DNA from: Curtobacterium sp. 9128
GTDB lineage: Bacteria; Actinomycetota; Actinomycetes; Actinomycetales; Microbacteriaceae
Assembly (NCBI RefSeq): GCF_900086645.1
Contig: NZ_LT576451.1
Location: 2,418,001 to 2,482,000 of the forward strand
DNA length: 64,000 bases
Reading direction: 5' to 3'
A program made the translations under genes and the position numbers. The notes beneath the pieces are model-generated. The model was not told the origin of the DNA and searched no databases. It saw only the letters and a list, made by a program, of their open reading frames with translations. Of the stretch, positions 48,768 to 58,033 are shown one piece after another (position 1 is the first letter of the stretch; each line of letters opens with the position of its first letter).

Positions 48768-50456
48768 ATGGAACAGCACACACCGAAGCGCCGCCGCGCG
48801 GCACTCGCGATCGGCGCCGTCGTCGTCGCCGGCGCGATCGCGCTCCCTGGTACTGCCGAGGCCGTCAGCCAGCTTGCGCTCAGCCAGCACGGCGGCGCGC
48901 AACGGGCAGCAGGCGACCAGACGCAGGCCGTCCGGCAGGCGATCAAGAACGCGAACGCGAAGAACGTCATCCTGCTCATCGGCGACGGGATGGGTGACTC
49001 CGAGATCACGGTGGCGCGCAACTACGAGTACGGCGCCGCCGGTCGTCTGCCCGGGCTCGACGCGCTCCTGCTGACGGGGTCGTACACGACGTACTCGCTC
49101 GTGAAGCACGGCGCGGACAAGGGCAAGCCCGACTACGTGACCGACTCGGCGGCATCCGGCAGCGCCTGGGCGACCGGCACCAAGACCTACGACGGCGCGA
49201 TCTCGGTCGACATCGACGGTGCGCCGCAGCAGACCCTCCTGGAGCTGGCGAAGGCGAACGGCCTGCGGACCGGCAACGTGTCGACGGCGGAGATCCAGGA
49301 CGCCACCCCTGCCGTGCAGGTCGCCCACGTCGGCGCGCGGAGCTGCTACGGACCGGACACCGCGTCGTGCGGGTCGGACGCGCTGCAGAACGGCGGGCTC
49401 GGATCGATCAGCGAGCAGCTGCTGAACGCCCGCCCCGACGTCACGCTCGGCGGTGGCTCGGCGAGCTTCACCCAGACCGCCAAGGCCGGGCAGTACGCGG
49501 GGAAGACGCTCTTCGACCAGGCAGGTGCGCGCGGCTACCAGGTCGTCGACGACGCCGCGGGGCTCGCCGGTGTGCGCAAGGCCGACCAGAAGCAGCCGGT
49601 GCTCGGCCTCTTCACGCCGGGCAACTTCCCGACCCGGTACGCGCCGACGACGGCCACGGTGGGCGGAGCCGACCAGGCAGCGGTGCGCTGCACGCCGAAC
49701 CCGGCTCGCCTCGACACCGGCCTCTCGCTGCAGTCGCTGACGAACAAGTCGATCGGGCTGCTGAACCGAGGCGCGTCGAACGGCAAGGGCTTCTTCCTCC
49801 AGGTCGAGGGCGCGAGCATCGACAAGCAGGACCACGCCGCCGACGCGTGCGGCCAGATCGGCGAGACGATCGACTTCGACGAGGCGGTGCAGGCCGCGCT
49901 CGCGTTCGCCCAGAAGGACGGCAACACCCTCGTCATCGCGACGGCGGACCACGCGCACTCGAGCCAGATCGTCGACAACACCCCGCCGGCCGCGCTGTCC
50001 ACCGCGCTCGTCACGGCGGACGGCACGACGATGAAGGTCTCCTACGGTACGGCGGGCGCCGGTGCGTCGCAGCAGCACACCGGCACGCAGGTCCGGATCG
50101 CGGCCTCCGGTCCCGGTGCAGCGAACGTCGTCGGACTCACCGACCAGACGGACACGTTCTTCACGATCTCCGACGGGCTCCGGTTGAACGGCGACCTGGC
50201 GGCGCTGAGCCGCGGTGCGCGGATCGACCTCTCCGTCGGTGCGCCACGACCGAACCAGCGGGTCGTGCTGACGGGCAGCCGGTTCGCCGGTGACCGCCAG
50301 GTGCGGGTCGCCGTAGGGTCGACCGACCTGGGCACGGTGGACGTCATCGACGGGACCGCGACGGTCGCGTGGAAGGCGACGAAGGGGTCCTCGACCGTGA
50401 CGTTCACGGGCGTGCAGTCCGGGAAGCAGGCGTCGAAGCAGGTCCGCGTGCGCTGA
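48768..50456 (+). CDS. phoA: Secreted alkaline phosphatase (PhoA type)
   Basis: A 562-residue metal-dependent alkaline phosphatase. Signal peptide [25 protein letters not shown] (cleavage after 32). The active site is LLIGDGMGD (metal-binding Asp), [14 protein letters not shown] with nucleophile Ser127, and ATADHAHS with metal ligands near 400. Residues about 475-562 form an added immunoglobulin-like C-terminal domain ([21 protein letters not shown]). The ATG at 48768 is used; GAGGGGAACCGACATG supplies the ribosome site. Thirteen-bp direct repeats flank the gene. Scavenges phosphate outside the cell. Confidence 0.9.
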   Translation: MEQHTPKRRRAALAIGAVVVAGAIALPGTAEAVSQLALSQHGGAQRAAGDQTQAVRQAIKNANAKNVILLIGDGMGDSEITVARNYEYGAAGRLPGLDALLLTGSYTTYSLVKHGADKGKPDYVTDSAASGSAWATGTKTYDGAISVDIDGAPQQTLLELAKANGLRTGNVSTAEIQDATPAVQVAHVGARSCYGPDTASCGSDALQNGGLGSISEQLLNARPDVTLGGGSASFTQTAKAGQYAGKTLFDQAGARGYQVVDDAAGLAGVRKADQKQPVLGLFTPGNFPTRYAPTTATVGGADQAAVRCTPNPARLDTGLSLQSLTNKSIGLLNRGASNGKGFFLQVEGASIDKQDHAADACGQIGETIDFDEAVQAALAFAQKDGNTLVIATADHAHSSQIVDNTPPAALSTALVTADGTTMKVSYGTAGAGASQQHTGTQVRIAASGPGAANVVGLTDQTDTFFTISDGLRLNGDLAALSRGARIDLSVGAPRPNQRVVLTGSRFAGDRQVRVAVGSTDLGTVDVIDGTATVAWKATKGSSTVTFTGVQSGKQASKQVRVR

Positions 50457-50472
50457 TCCGGCGATGCGCATG

Positions 50473-50519
50473 GTCCGGCCTGGCCGGTGTCCGCTCAGGC
50501 GGGACCGACCAGGCCGGAC
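50473..50519. terminator. Bidirectional hairpin between phoA and the convergent regulator
   Basis: GTCCGGCCTGGCCGGT (50473-50488) pairs with ACCGACCAGGCCGGAC (50504-50519) at 15 of 16 positions; the regulator's stop codon is in the loop. Confidence 0.6.
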
Positions 50520-51154
50520 TCGTACGCCAGGACCACCACGTGCACCCGGTCGCGGAGCTGCAGCTTCGCGAGGATCCGGCCCACGTGGGTCTTCACCGTC
50601 TGCTCGGCGATGTACAGGTCGCCGGCGATCTCGGTGTTCGACCGGCCGCGGGCGACGAGCATGAAGACGTCGCGCTCGCGGTCCGTGAGCACGTCGAGCA
50701 CGTGTTCACGAGGTGTCGACGGCGGGGGAGCGGCGACGAAGGCCTCGACGAGGTGCCGGGTGACCCGCGGTGCGAGCAGGGCGTCGCCGGCGGCAACGGT
50801 GCGGACCGCCCCGACGAGCTCGTCGGCGCTGGCGTCCTTCAGGAGGAAGCCGCTCGCGCCGGCGCGGAGTGCGTCGAAGACGTAGTCGTCGATGTCGAAC
50901 GTCGTGAGCATCAGGACCCGGACCGGGGTGGCGGTCGGGGCCGACAGCAGGCGGCGGGTCGCCTCGATGCCGTCGAGTTCGGGCATGCGGACGTCCATCA
51001 GCACCACGTCCGGCTGCAACCGGATGCCGAGCGAGACCGCTTCTGCGCCGTCGCCTGCCTCGGCGACCACCTCGACGTCGTCCTGGGCCTGCAGGATGGC
51101 GCGGAGTCCCATCCGGAACATCTGCTGGTCGTCGACCACCATCACGCGGATCAT
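50495..51154 (-). CDS. NarL/LuxR-family response regulator
   Basis: A 219-residue regulator: receiver with DD at 8-9, phosphoacceptor Asp54 (VLMDVRMPELDG) and Lys in FLLKDA, linker, then LuxR helix-turn-helix (LTDRERDVFMLVARGRSNTEIAGDLYIAEQTVKTHVGRIL). Its ATG overlaps the kinase stop. DedA, kinase and regulator lie on one strand in the order DedA-kinase-regulator, all overlapping, so the DedA protein may be part of the response. Confidence 0.92.
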   Translation of the reverse strand: MIRVMVVDDQQMFRMGLRAILQAQDDVEVVAEAGDGAEAVSLGIRLQPDVVLMDVRMPELDGIEATRRLLSAPTATPVRVLMLTTFDIDDYVFDALRAGASGFLLKDASADELVGAVRTVAAGDALLAPRVTRHLVEAFVAAPPPSTPREHVLDVLTDRERDVFMLVARGRSNTEIAGDLYIAEQTVKTHVGRILAKLQLRDRVHVVVLAYESGLVGPA

Positions 51155-52368
51155 CGGGTCCCCCCGTCGGTGTGCATCGGGTCGTCGGTGTGCAGCGGGA
51201 GGTCCGCGACGACCCGGAACCCGCCGTCGGTCGTGGGACCGTGGTCGATCGTGCCGCCGACGGCGGTGACTCGCTCACGCATGCCGGCGAGGCCGAAGCC
51301 GCCGTCGTCCGGCGGAGCCGACGGGACGCCCTGGACGTCGGGAGCGGCGTTGGTGACCGTGACCCGGAGACGCGAGCCGTGCCTCCCGACCGTCACGACG
51401 GTGGACGCGCCGGAGGCGTGCCGGGCCACGTTGCCGAGCGCCTCCTGCACGACCCGGTACGCGGTCAGCTCGGTGAGCCGGTCGACCCCGCCGCCGTCGC
51501 CGATGTCGAGCGTCACCGGGATGCCCGCCGCACGCGTCGCGGTGACGAGTGTCGGCAGGTCGACGAGCCGCGGCTGCGGCGCGCGCTCTGCATCCTCGTC
51601 GCCGCGGAGCGTGCCGAGCAGCTGACGCATCTCGCGGAGTGCCGTGCGCGACGTCTCTGCGATGGCCGCGAACTCGGCTCGTGCGCCGTCCGGCAGGTCG
51701 GCGACCCGGTACGGGGCGGACTCGGCCTGCATGTGCACGACGGACATGCTGTGCGCGACGACGTCGTGCAGCTCGCGGGCGATGCGTGCGCGCTCCTCGA
51801 CCGCACGACGGCGGGCCTGTTCGGTGTCGGCGTCGCGGCGTGCTGCGTCGAGCTCGGCACGGATCGACCGCCGCTGCCCGATCACGACCGCGGCCGCCGA
51901 GAGGATGAGCGTGTCGCCGGCGGACACGACGAAGCTCGCGGTCCAGACGTCGGCCTGGTCCCACCGGCCGGGGGAGACGGCGACGAGGACGAGCGGGACG
52001 ACGGTCGCCGCGGCCCAGACGACCGCGGTGAGGCGCCAGGTGGTGCGCACGCCCAGGACGACGAGCAGCACGCTCAGGCCGATGATGCCCGTGACGGGAA
52101 CGGGCCACGGGCCGGCTGGCGACGCCGCGGTGAGCAACCCGAGCGCTCCGAGTCCGGCCAGGTGCGCGACGGCGGCAGTGCGCGGCGCCCACGGTGCGAT
52201 GCCGATCGTGATGCTGAGGACCGCGGACACGAGCAACGACAGCGGGACGGCGACGCCGTAGACGACGGAGGTGACGGGCGCGGCGACGGCGAACAGCGAG
52301 CCGGCGACGACCACCAGGCCGATGCGCATCGCGAGCACCTGCCAGGTGGATCGGGGTGCTGGGGTCAC
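51151..52368 (-). CDS. NarL-type sensor histidine kinase
   Basis: A 405-residue HisKA_3 kinase. Five or six hydrophobic segments fill residues 10-165 with little extracellular sequence, so it may sense within the membrane. The H box ERARIARELHDVVAHSMSVVHMQAE gives the phosphorylated His, then the ATPase domain (TAYRVVQEALGNVARHA, GFGLAGMRERV). In other bacteria similar kinases with DesK-like membrane domains sense fluidity or cell-wall stress. GTG overlapping the DedA stop. Confidence 0.9.
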   Translation of the reverse strand: MTPAPRSTWQVLAMRIGLVVVAGSLFAVAAPVTSVVYGVAVPLSLLVSAVLSITIGIAPWAPRTAAVAHLAGLGALGLLTAASPAGPWPVPVTGIIGLSVLLVVLGVRTTWRLTAVVWAAATVVPLVLVAVSPGRWDQADVWTASFVVSAGDTLILSAAAVVIGQRRSIRAELDAARRDADTEQARRRAVEERARIARELHDVVAHSMSVVHMQAESAPYRVADLPDGARAEFAAIAETSRTALREMRQLLGTLRGDEDAERAPQPRLVDLPTLVTATRAAGIPVTLDIGDGGGVDRLTELTAYRVVQEALGNVARHASGASTVVTVGRHGSRLRVTVTNAAPDVQGVPSAPPDDGGFGLAGMRERVTAVGGTIDHGPTTDGGFRVVADLPLHTDDPMHTDGGTR

Positions 52369-53009
52369 GGGCGGACGGTCTCTCCGGTGGTGCCGTGGGC
52401 GGTCGCGCGGGTCGCGCGTCTGCGGCCGAGCCTACCGATCACGCGGTCGACGACGACACCGAGCAGCACGGCGATCGCCATCGACACGCCGGCTGCGACG
52501 AGCGGTTCGTGCAGCACGCTCGACGTCGCGAGGGCGATGCCGATGGAGGTCGTCGACCAGGCGAAGCCGGCGATCGTGCTGATCGCGAGGAACCGCCGGT
52601 AGGGCAGCCGCGTGGCCCCGGCGGTCGTGTTGACGGCCACCCGACCGACCGGGATGTAGCGTCCGACCAGGATCAGGCTGGCGGAGCGCCGCTGCATCTG
52701 GCGCTGTGCGAAGGCGAACGCCGCGGCGACCTTCGGCCGACGTGCGTCCGCGAGCCGCGCGAGACCGACGCGCCTGCCGATCCAGTAGGCGATCGAGTCG
52801 CCCGCGACGGCGCCCAGCGCCGCCGCGACGAGGACCCCGGCGAGCAGCGGGCTGCCGGTCGTGGCCGCGACGGCGGCGATCGCGACGAGGGCGGCCTCGC
52901 TGGGGACCGGGGGGAAGAACCCGTCGACCAGGCACAGGGCGAACAGCACGACGAACACGAGCGGGCTGGCGGCGAGGTCCACCACGAGCGGGGTGAGCTG
53001 GTCGAACAC
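52365..53009 (-). CDS. DedA-family membrane protein
   Basis: A 214-residue protein of the DedA/SNARE-associated family (undecaprenyl-phosphate or phospholipid flippase-type). FPPVPSEAALVAIAAVAA and GDSIAYWIGRRVG, GRYIPVGRVAVNTTAG are its motifs, including the Glu and Arg needed for function. GTG at 53009 is selected for the AGGAGC ribosome site nine bases before it; a longer in-frame start has none. It heads an operon with the kinase and regulator. Confidence 0.85.
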   Translation of the reverse strand: MFDQLTPLVVDLAASPLVFVVLFALCLVDGFFPPVPSEAALVAIAAVAATTGSPLLAGVLVAAALGAVAGDSIAYWIGRRVGLARLADARRPKVAAAFAFAQRQMQRRSASLILVGRYIPVGRVAVNTTAGATRLPYRRFLAISTIAGFAWSTTSIGIALATSSVLHEPLVAAGVSMAIAVLLGVVVDRVIGRLGRRRATRATAHGTTGETVRP

Positions 53010-53130
53010 GGCGGGCTCCTGTCCGTCGGCGACGCTCGCCGACGGTGTCGACGCTACGGAGCCGCCGGTGCCCTGCCATCCCACTGCGGGGCCCACCGCC
53101 CCCTACCCGGGTATGACTTCCGCGGTCGGT

Positions 53131-54612
53131 TCAGTCGGTCTCACCCCTGGCGGTCTCGCGGATCCGTCGCACGACCGCACTCGTGGAGTGCTCCGGGACG
53201 TAGTCGACCATCACGACCTCGCCGCCGTAGGCACGGACGACCTCGGTCTCGCGCAGCATCTCCGGCGAGTAGTCGCCGCCCTTGACGTAGACGTCCGGAC
53301 GGACCCGGTCGAGGAGCGGGATCGGAGTGTCCGTCGCGAAGACGGTCACGAGGTCGACGCAGGCGAGGGCAGCGAGGACGCCTGCGCGGTCCTCTGCGGT
53401 GTTGATCGGCCGCTCCGGGCCCTTCAGTCGCCGCACCGAGTCGTCGTCGTTGAGCGCCACGACGAGCAGGTCACCGAGTTCCTTCGCCTGTCGCAGGTAG
53501 GTCGTGTGGCCGCGGTGGACGACGTCGAAACAGCCGTTCGTGAACACGACCCGCTTTCCCTGTTCGTGGGCGAGTCCGACCGCGGCGGCGAGTTCGTCGT
53601 GGTCGACGACGGTCTCCGCCGGCGCCTCGACCGACGTGAGGAGGGCGGCGGTGTCACACGTGGAGGTCCCGGCCTCGCGGACGACGACGTCCGCCGCGGC
53701 CTGCGCGAACGCCACCGCCGCCCGGGCGTCGCAGCCTGCGGCGAGGGCGACGCTCGCCGCGGCGCAGAACGTGTCCCCGGCCCCGGACGCCTGCTGCTCG
53801 GACGCCGGCGTGGCGCGGGTGCGGTGCCCAGTGGCGTCACCCGCCACGAGGAGGACCGATCCGTCGCGGTCGAGGGTGACGGCAGCTGCGCGCGCTCCGG
53901 TCACCCGGAGCACGTCCGCGCGGTCGGCGGTCACGGAGCCGGCGCGATCGGCCCCCTGGCCGAGGTCGGATCCCAGGAGCGCCGCGGTCTCCGCCGCGTT
54001 CGGCGTGACGAGGTCCGGGTGCAGGTCGTGCCACCCGCGGAGGTCGTGCGCGTCCACGACGACGACAGCGGGGCGATCGCGGTCCAGCACGGGCAGGACG
54101 GTCTCGGGGGAGACCCCGAGACCGTAGTCGCAGACGATCGCGGCGTCGGCACCGTCCAGCGCGCGTTCGGTCGCGGCGGAGAGCTGCTGGCGGTGGGCGG
54201 TGGTCGGCGCACCGGCGAGTTCGTCGACCCGGACGACGACGCGGTCCCCGCCGACGATGCGCGTCTTCGTGGTCGTGGTCACGCCGGGGACGGAGAGGAG
54301 GTGCGTCGTGTCCACCCCGGCGACGTCGAGGCGCGCGCGGAGCACCGAGCCGGCCTCGTCGTCGCCGATGAGCCCGACGAAGACCACGCGGGCACCGAGG
54401 GCACGCGCGTTCACCGCGGTGTTGGCGGCACCGCCGGGGACCGCGATCGTCTCGGTGACACGGACGACCGGTGCCGGCGCCTCGCGCGAGACGCGTTCCG
54501 CCTCCCCGATCGTCCAGCGGTCGAGGATCGGGTCGCCGATCACGACGACGAGGGGGTCGCGGTCGTCGATCCTGGCGACGACGTCGCGGATGAGCCGGAC
54601 GTCGGCGGTCAC
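53131..54612 (-). CDS. HldE-like heptose kinase / nucleotidyltransferase (1)
   Basis: A 493-residue two-domain enzyme in the HldE arrangement. The PfkB kinase (about 18-315) shows PGGAANTAVNARALGA and catalytic GAGD at 277-280; the nucleotidyltransferase (about 350-493) shows FTNGCFD (361) and HRGH (366-369), and RLKGPERPI. In LPS bacteria HldE makes heptose 1,7-bisphosphate and then ADP-heptose. Whether the nucleotide here is ADP or GDP, and the anomer used, cannot be told. Operon with the aldehyde dehydrogenase upstream (overlap 54609-54612). Confidence 0.8.
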   Translation of the reverse strand: MTADVRLIRDVVARIDDRDPLVVVIGDPILDRWTIGEAERVSREAPAPVVRVTETIAVPGGAANTAVNARALGARVVFVGLIGDDEAGSVLRARLDVAGVDTTHLLSVPGVTTTTKTRIVGGDRVVVRVDELAGAPTTAHRQQLSAATERALDGADAAIVCDYGLGVSPETVLPVLDRDRPAVVVVDAHDLRGWHDLHPDLVTPNAAETAALLGSDLGQGADRAGSVTADRADVLRVTGARAAAVTLDRDGSVLLVAGDATGHRTRATPASEQQASGAGDTFCAAASVALAAGCDARAAVAFAQAAADVVVREAGTSTCDTAALLTSVEAPAETVVDHDELAAAVGLAHEQGKRVVFTNGCFDVVHRGHTTYLRQAKELGDLLVVALNDDDSVRRLKGPERPINTAEDRAGVLAALACVDLVTVFATDTPIPLLDRVRPDVYVKGGDYSPEMLRETEVVRAYGGEVVMVDYVPEHSTSAVVRRIRETARGETD

Positions 54613-56054
54613 CGGTCGTACCCCTCGGCTGCGGCGGTGTCGGCGGGCCGCTCGTCGGCGCGGGTGACGCGCGGGGCCGGTTCGAGGTGGATCACCGTCG
54701 TCGTGGTCATCTCGTCCAGCAGGTGCGGACCGTAGCCGAACCCGGATCCGGACGCCCCGCGCGGCTCGGCACTGCCACCGGGTGCTCCGCCGAAGACCGC
54801 GTTGATCTTCACGGTCCCGACCGGCAGGGTCGCGGCAGCGAGCAGGGCGTTGCCGGTGTCGGGCGTGAGCACGGTCGCCGCGAGGCCGTACCGGTCGGCG
54901 GCGGCGAGGCGGAGACCCTCGTCGAAGCTGTCGACGACGCGCACCGGCGCGATCGGTCCGAAGGTCTCATCGGTCATGGCGAGCGCGTCGTCTGGCACGT
55001 CGGTGAGCACGGTGGCCGGGTACGAGGAGCCGGCACCGTCCGGCACCACGCCGCCGGTCCTGACGGTCGCACCACGACGAACCGCGTCGTCGACGTGCTG
55101 CTGGACGAGCACGCGGAGCCGTTCGTCGACCAGGGGACCGAACTCGGAAGCGGGGGCGGCCGTGCGGGCGTCCGCCTCGGCGACGAGTGCGGCGACGAAC
55201 GCCTCGGCGACGTCCAGGTGGACGTAGATGCGCTCGACGCTGGTGCAGATCTGGCCGGTGTTCGCGAACGCCCCGAGCGCCGCCTGCGCTGCGGCCCAGG
55301 TCGGATCGACGCCGGCGTCGACCACGAGCGCGTCGTTGCCGCCGTTCTCGCGGATCACATGGGCGCGTGTGGTGGCGGCGACCGCGGTGAGCCGGTCCCC
55401 GGTCGCGGTGGACCCGACGTGCGCGTAGACCGCGATGCCGTCCTCGGCGAGCAGCGCCTCGCCGGTCGTCGCGTCGCCGTCGACCCCGACGAGGACACCG
55501 TCGGGCAGGACCTCGGCGAGGAGCGCGTTCAGACGCTGGATCGTGGCCGGGCACCGCTCGCTGCCCTTGTGCACGACGGTGTTGCCGGTGACGACCGCGG
55601 CGCCGACGATGCCGAGCGCGACGGCGACGGGGTCGTTCCACGGGGTGAGGGCGAGGACGACGCCGCGGGGATGCGGCACGGTCCAGTCCGCGGCGCCGTG
55701 CTGTCCCCGCAGGGACTCGCCGCGGTGCAGCGGACCGAGCTCTGCGTACTGGAGCAGGGTGCCGATGCCGGCCTCCACGCCGCCGAGCGCATCGCCGGGG
55801 ACCTTGCCCGTCTCGCGGGTGTTGAGTCCGGCGAGCTCGACGGCGTGCGCGCGGAGGTGCTCGGCGGCATCGCGGAGCAGCGCACCGCGGTCGGCAGGGG
55901 CGGTCCTCGACCAGGCCGGGAACGCCGCGCCTGCCCTGGCGACCGCGTCCCGGACCTCGTCGGGGCTCGCCGCGGTGGTCGTCGACGCGACCGATCCGGT
56001 GACGGGGTCGAGGACGACGATCCGGTCGGTCGTGGTGGGGGCTTCGAGCGTCAT
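54609..56054 (-). CDS. Aldehyde dehydrogenase
   Basis: A 481-residue NAD(P)-dependent aldehyde dehydrogenase. LALTPWNDPVAVALGIVGAAVVTGNTVVHKGSE is the cofactor region, HVIRENGGNDALVV the Glu-general-base region, ANTGQICTSVERIYV the catalytic Cys region (ICTS), and DETFGPIAPVRVV the conserved GP motif. Start ATG 56054, with GGAAGGACC before it. It overlaps the HldE-like gene, so it may oxidise or activate a sugar aldehyde in the same pathway. Confidence 0.85.
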   Translation of the reverse strand: MTLEAPTTTDRIVVLDPVTGSVASTTTAASPDEVRDAVARAGAAFPAWSRTAPADRGALLRDAAEHLRAHAVELAGLNTRETGKVPGDALGGVEAGIGTLLQYAELGPLHRGESLRGQHGAADWTVPHPRGVVLALTPWNDPVAVALGIVGAAVVTGNTVVHKGSERCPATIQRLNALLAEVLPDGVLVGVDGDATTGEALLAEDGIAVYAHVGSTATGDRLTAVAATTRAHVIRENGGNDALVVDAGVDPTWAAAQAALGAFANTGQICTSVERIYVHLDVAEAFVAALVAEADARTAAPASEFGPLVDERLRVLVQQHVDDAVRRGATVRTGGVVPDGAGSSYPATVLTDVPDDALAMTDETFGPIAPVRVVDSFDEGLRLAAADRYGLAATVLTPDTGNALLAAATLPVGTVKINAVFGGAPGGSAEPRGASGSGFGYGPHLLDEMTTTTVIHLEPAPRVTRADERPADTAAAEGYDR

Positions 56055-56204
56055 GCGGGTCCTTCCAGGGACGCGGACGGTGCGGGTCTCCGACGGTCCG
56101 CTCCCGTTGCTGGGCGCGGTCACGGCAACGCGTTCCGCGGCTGACCGGACGTGCTCTCGGAGTGCCGTCGGTAGACAGGGGCATCGACGACAGGGAGGCA
56201 CTCG

Positions 56205-57290
56205 GTGCGCATCGGTGACGGCGGACGACGGTTCGGTGGGGTCCGGCAGATCGCGGTGCTCCGCGGCGGGGGACTCGGTGACCTGATGTTCGCGATGCCC
56301 GCGATCGACGCGCTGGCCGCCGCCTACCCCGATGCGCGGGTGACGCTCCTCGGCACGCCGGCCGCTGCGGAGCTGCTCGTCGGCCGGACCGGATCGGTGC
56401 ACGCGTTCGAGGAGCTCCCCGTCTCGCCGGGCGTGCGCGACAGTGGCATGGACGCGCCGTCCCTCGAGGACTTCGACCACCGGCTCCGCGGCCGGTTCGA
56501 CCTCGCCGTGCAGCTGCACGGTGGCGGCCGCAACTCGAACCCGTTCCTGCTCCGGCTCGGGGCACGGCACACCGTCGGCACCGCCACCGAGGACGCGGAG
56601 GTCCTCGAGCGCTGGGTCCGGTACGTGTACTACCAGCACGAGGTGCTCAGGGGGCTCGAGGTGGTCGCACTCGCCGGGGCCGAACCGGTCACACTCGATC
56701 CGCGCCTGACGGTGTCGGAGGACGAGCGGCAGGCGGTCAGGTCGCGGCTCGGGGTGGCCGGGACGCTCGTGGCGATGCACCCCGGCGCGACGGACCCGCG
56801 GCGCCGCTGGAGCCCCGACCGGTTCGCCACCGTCGCCTCGGCGCGGATCGACGCCGGCGACGACGTGGTCCTCGTCGGTGACCACTCCGACCGTGCAGCG
56901 GCCGATGCGATCGTCGCGGCGGTGGGCACGGACCGTGCATCCCGGCTGCACGACCTCGTCGGCACGTTGCCGCTCCGGGAACTGCCTGCGGTGCTGGCTG
57001 CTGCCGACGTCATGGTGGGCGACGACTCCGGGCCCCGGCACCTCGCCGTGGCGGTCGGCACGCGGACGGTGGGCGTGTTCTGGTTCGGTAACGTCATCAA
57101 CGCCGGGCCGATGGACCGCGGCCGACACCGGGTGCTCATGGCGTTCGTCACCCGGTGCCCGGTCTGCGGGGTCGACGTGACCCAGGTGGGCTGGACCGCC
57201 GATCGGTGCGAGCACGACCCGTCCTACGTCGACGAGGTCACGCCCGAGCAGGTCCTCACCGAGGTGGAGGACCTGCTCAGGACACGCTGA
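56205..57290 (+). CDS. Glycosyltransferase family 9 (heptosyltransferase-like) (1)
   Basis: A 361-residue GT-B enzyme of the GT9 family, which transfers heptose from nucleotide-heptose. IAVLRGGGLGDLMFAMPAIDALAAAYP is the N-terminal motif, MHPGATDPRRRWSPDRFATVA and GDDSGPRHLAVAVGTRTVGVFW the donor-site motifs. The C-terminus has RCPVCG and a distal Cys that could bind metal, unusual for GT9. GTG start with GGGAGG ahead. It is divergent from the dehydrogenase and convergent with the SDR. Confidence 0.85.
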   Translation: MRIGDGGRRFGGVRQIAVLRGGGLGDLMFAMPAIDALAAAYPDARVTLLGTPAAAELLVGRTGSVHAFEELPVSPGVRDSGMDAPSLEDFDHRLRGRFDLAVQLHGGGRNSNPFLLRLGARHTVGTATEDAEVLERWVRYVYYQHEVLRGLEVVALAGAEPVTLDPRLTVSEDERQAVRSRLGVAGTLVAMHPGATDPRRRWSPDRFATVASARIDAGDDVVLVGDHSDRAAADAIVAAVGTDRASRLHDLVGTLPLRELPAVLAAADVMVGDDSGPRHLAVAVGTRTVGVFWFGNVINAGPMDRGRHRVLMAFVTRCPVCGVDVTQVGWTADRCEHDPSYVDEVTPEQVLTEVEDLLRTR

Positions 57291-57308
57291 CGGCCTGCGG
57301 CCCGGGTG

Positions 57309-58013
57309 TCAGGGCCAGCTCGGCTCCGTGGCCGGCATGATCGAGAGCTCCCGGATCTCGCACCCGGCGGGCTGGGCGAGTGCGAACAGGATCGCATTGG
57401 CGACGTACGACGGCTCGATCAGCTGCGCGTCCGGCCCCGGCTTGTACTGCTCGGTGCGGTCCGCGAAGAAGTTGGTCCGCATGCCAGCCGGGATCACGTT
57501 CGTCACGCCGACGCTGCCTGCTGCTTCTGCGGCGAGCGCCTGCGAGAACCCGCGGACGCCGAACTTCGACGCGGAGTAGGCGGTGCCGTCGCCCACGCCG
57601 CGCAGTGCGAGCGACGAGGACACGGTGACGACCCGCCCGTGGCTCTGCTCGAGCGAGGGGAGTGCCGCACGGACCACGGCGGCGGTCCCCAGCAGGTTCA
57701 CGCCGACGATCCGTTCCCAGTCCGCTGCGGAGAGCCCGCCGATCGGTGCCGGCTTGTCGATGCCGGCGGCGGTGACCACGGCGTCGAGCCCCCCGTGCCG
57801 TTCGGCGGCGTCCCGGACCGCCTGCTCGGTCGCCGCCGTGTCGGTGACGTCGACCGCCACGGCGTCGATCCCGTCGGCGACGCCGTCGACGCGGAGGTCG
57901 AGGACGATCGGGGTGCCGCCTGCTTCGAGGACGGCGTCGACGACGGCCGCTCCGAGTCCGGAGGCACCGCCGGTGACGAGGACGCGGCCGATGGGGGTGG
58001 TGGGGACGGGCAT
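57309..58013 (-). CDS. SDR-family oxidoreductase
   Basis: A 234-residue classical short-chain dehydrogenase. TGGASGLG is the cofactor loop, NLLGTAAVV follows, the catalytic Ser lies in VVTVSSSLAL and the Tyr/Lys in YSASK; PAGMRTNFF is conserved. It is last in the minus-strand cluster, 20 bp after the HldE-like gene. A sugar, lipid or alcohol substrate is possible; the cluster suggests sugar modification. Confidence 0.85.
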   Translation of the reverse strand: MPVPTTPIGRVLVTGGASGLGAAVVDAVLEAGGTPIVLDLRVDGVADGIDAVAVDVTDTAATEQAVRDAAERHGGLDAVVTAAGIDKPAPIGGLSAADWERIVGVNLLGTAAVVRAALPSLEQSHGRVVTVSSSLALRGVGDGTAYSASKFGVRGFSQALAAEAAGSVGVTNVIPAGMRTNFFADRTEQYKPGPDAQLIEPSYVANAILFALAQPAGCEIRELSIMPATEPSWP

Positions 58014-58033
58014 GTGGTTCCTTTCGGTGGGCC

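Noticed and set aside
51382-51396. GTGCCTCCCGACCGTC as another copy of the dispersed palindrome
   Set aside because: It lies in the conserved coding region of the sensor kinase and lacks a partner arm.
56105-56130. CGTTGC-N14-GCAACG as an operator between the dehydrogenase and GT9 genes
   Set aside because: Only 6-bp arms, no promoter element associated, and such matches are common in this base composition.
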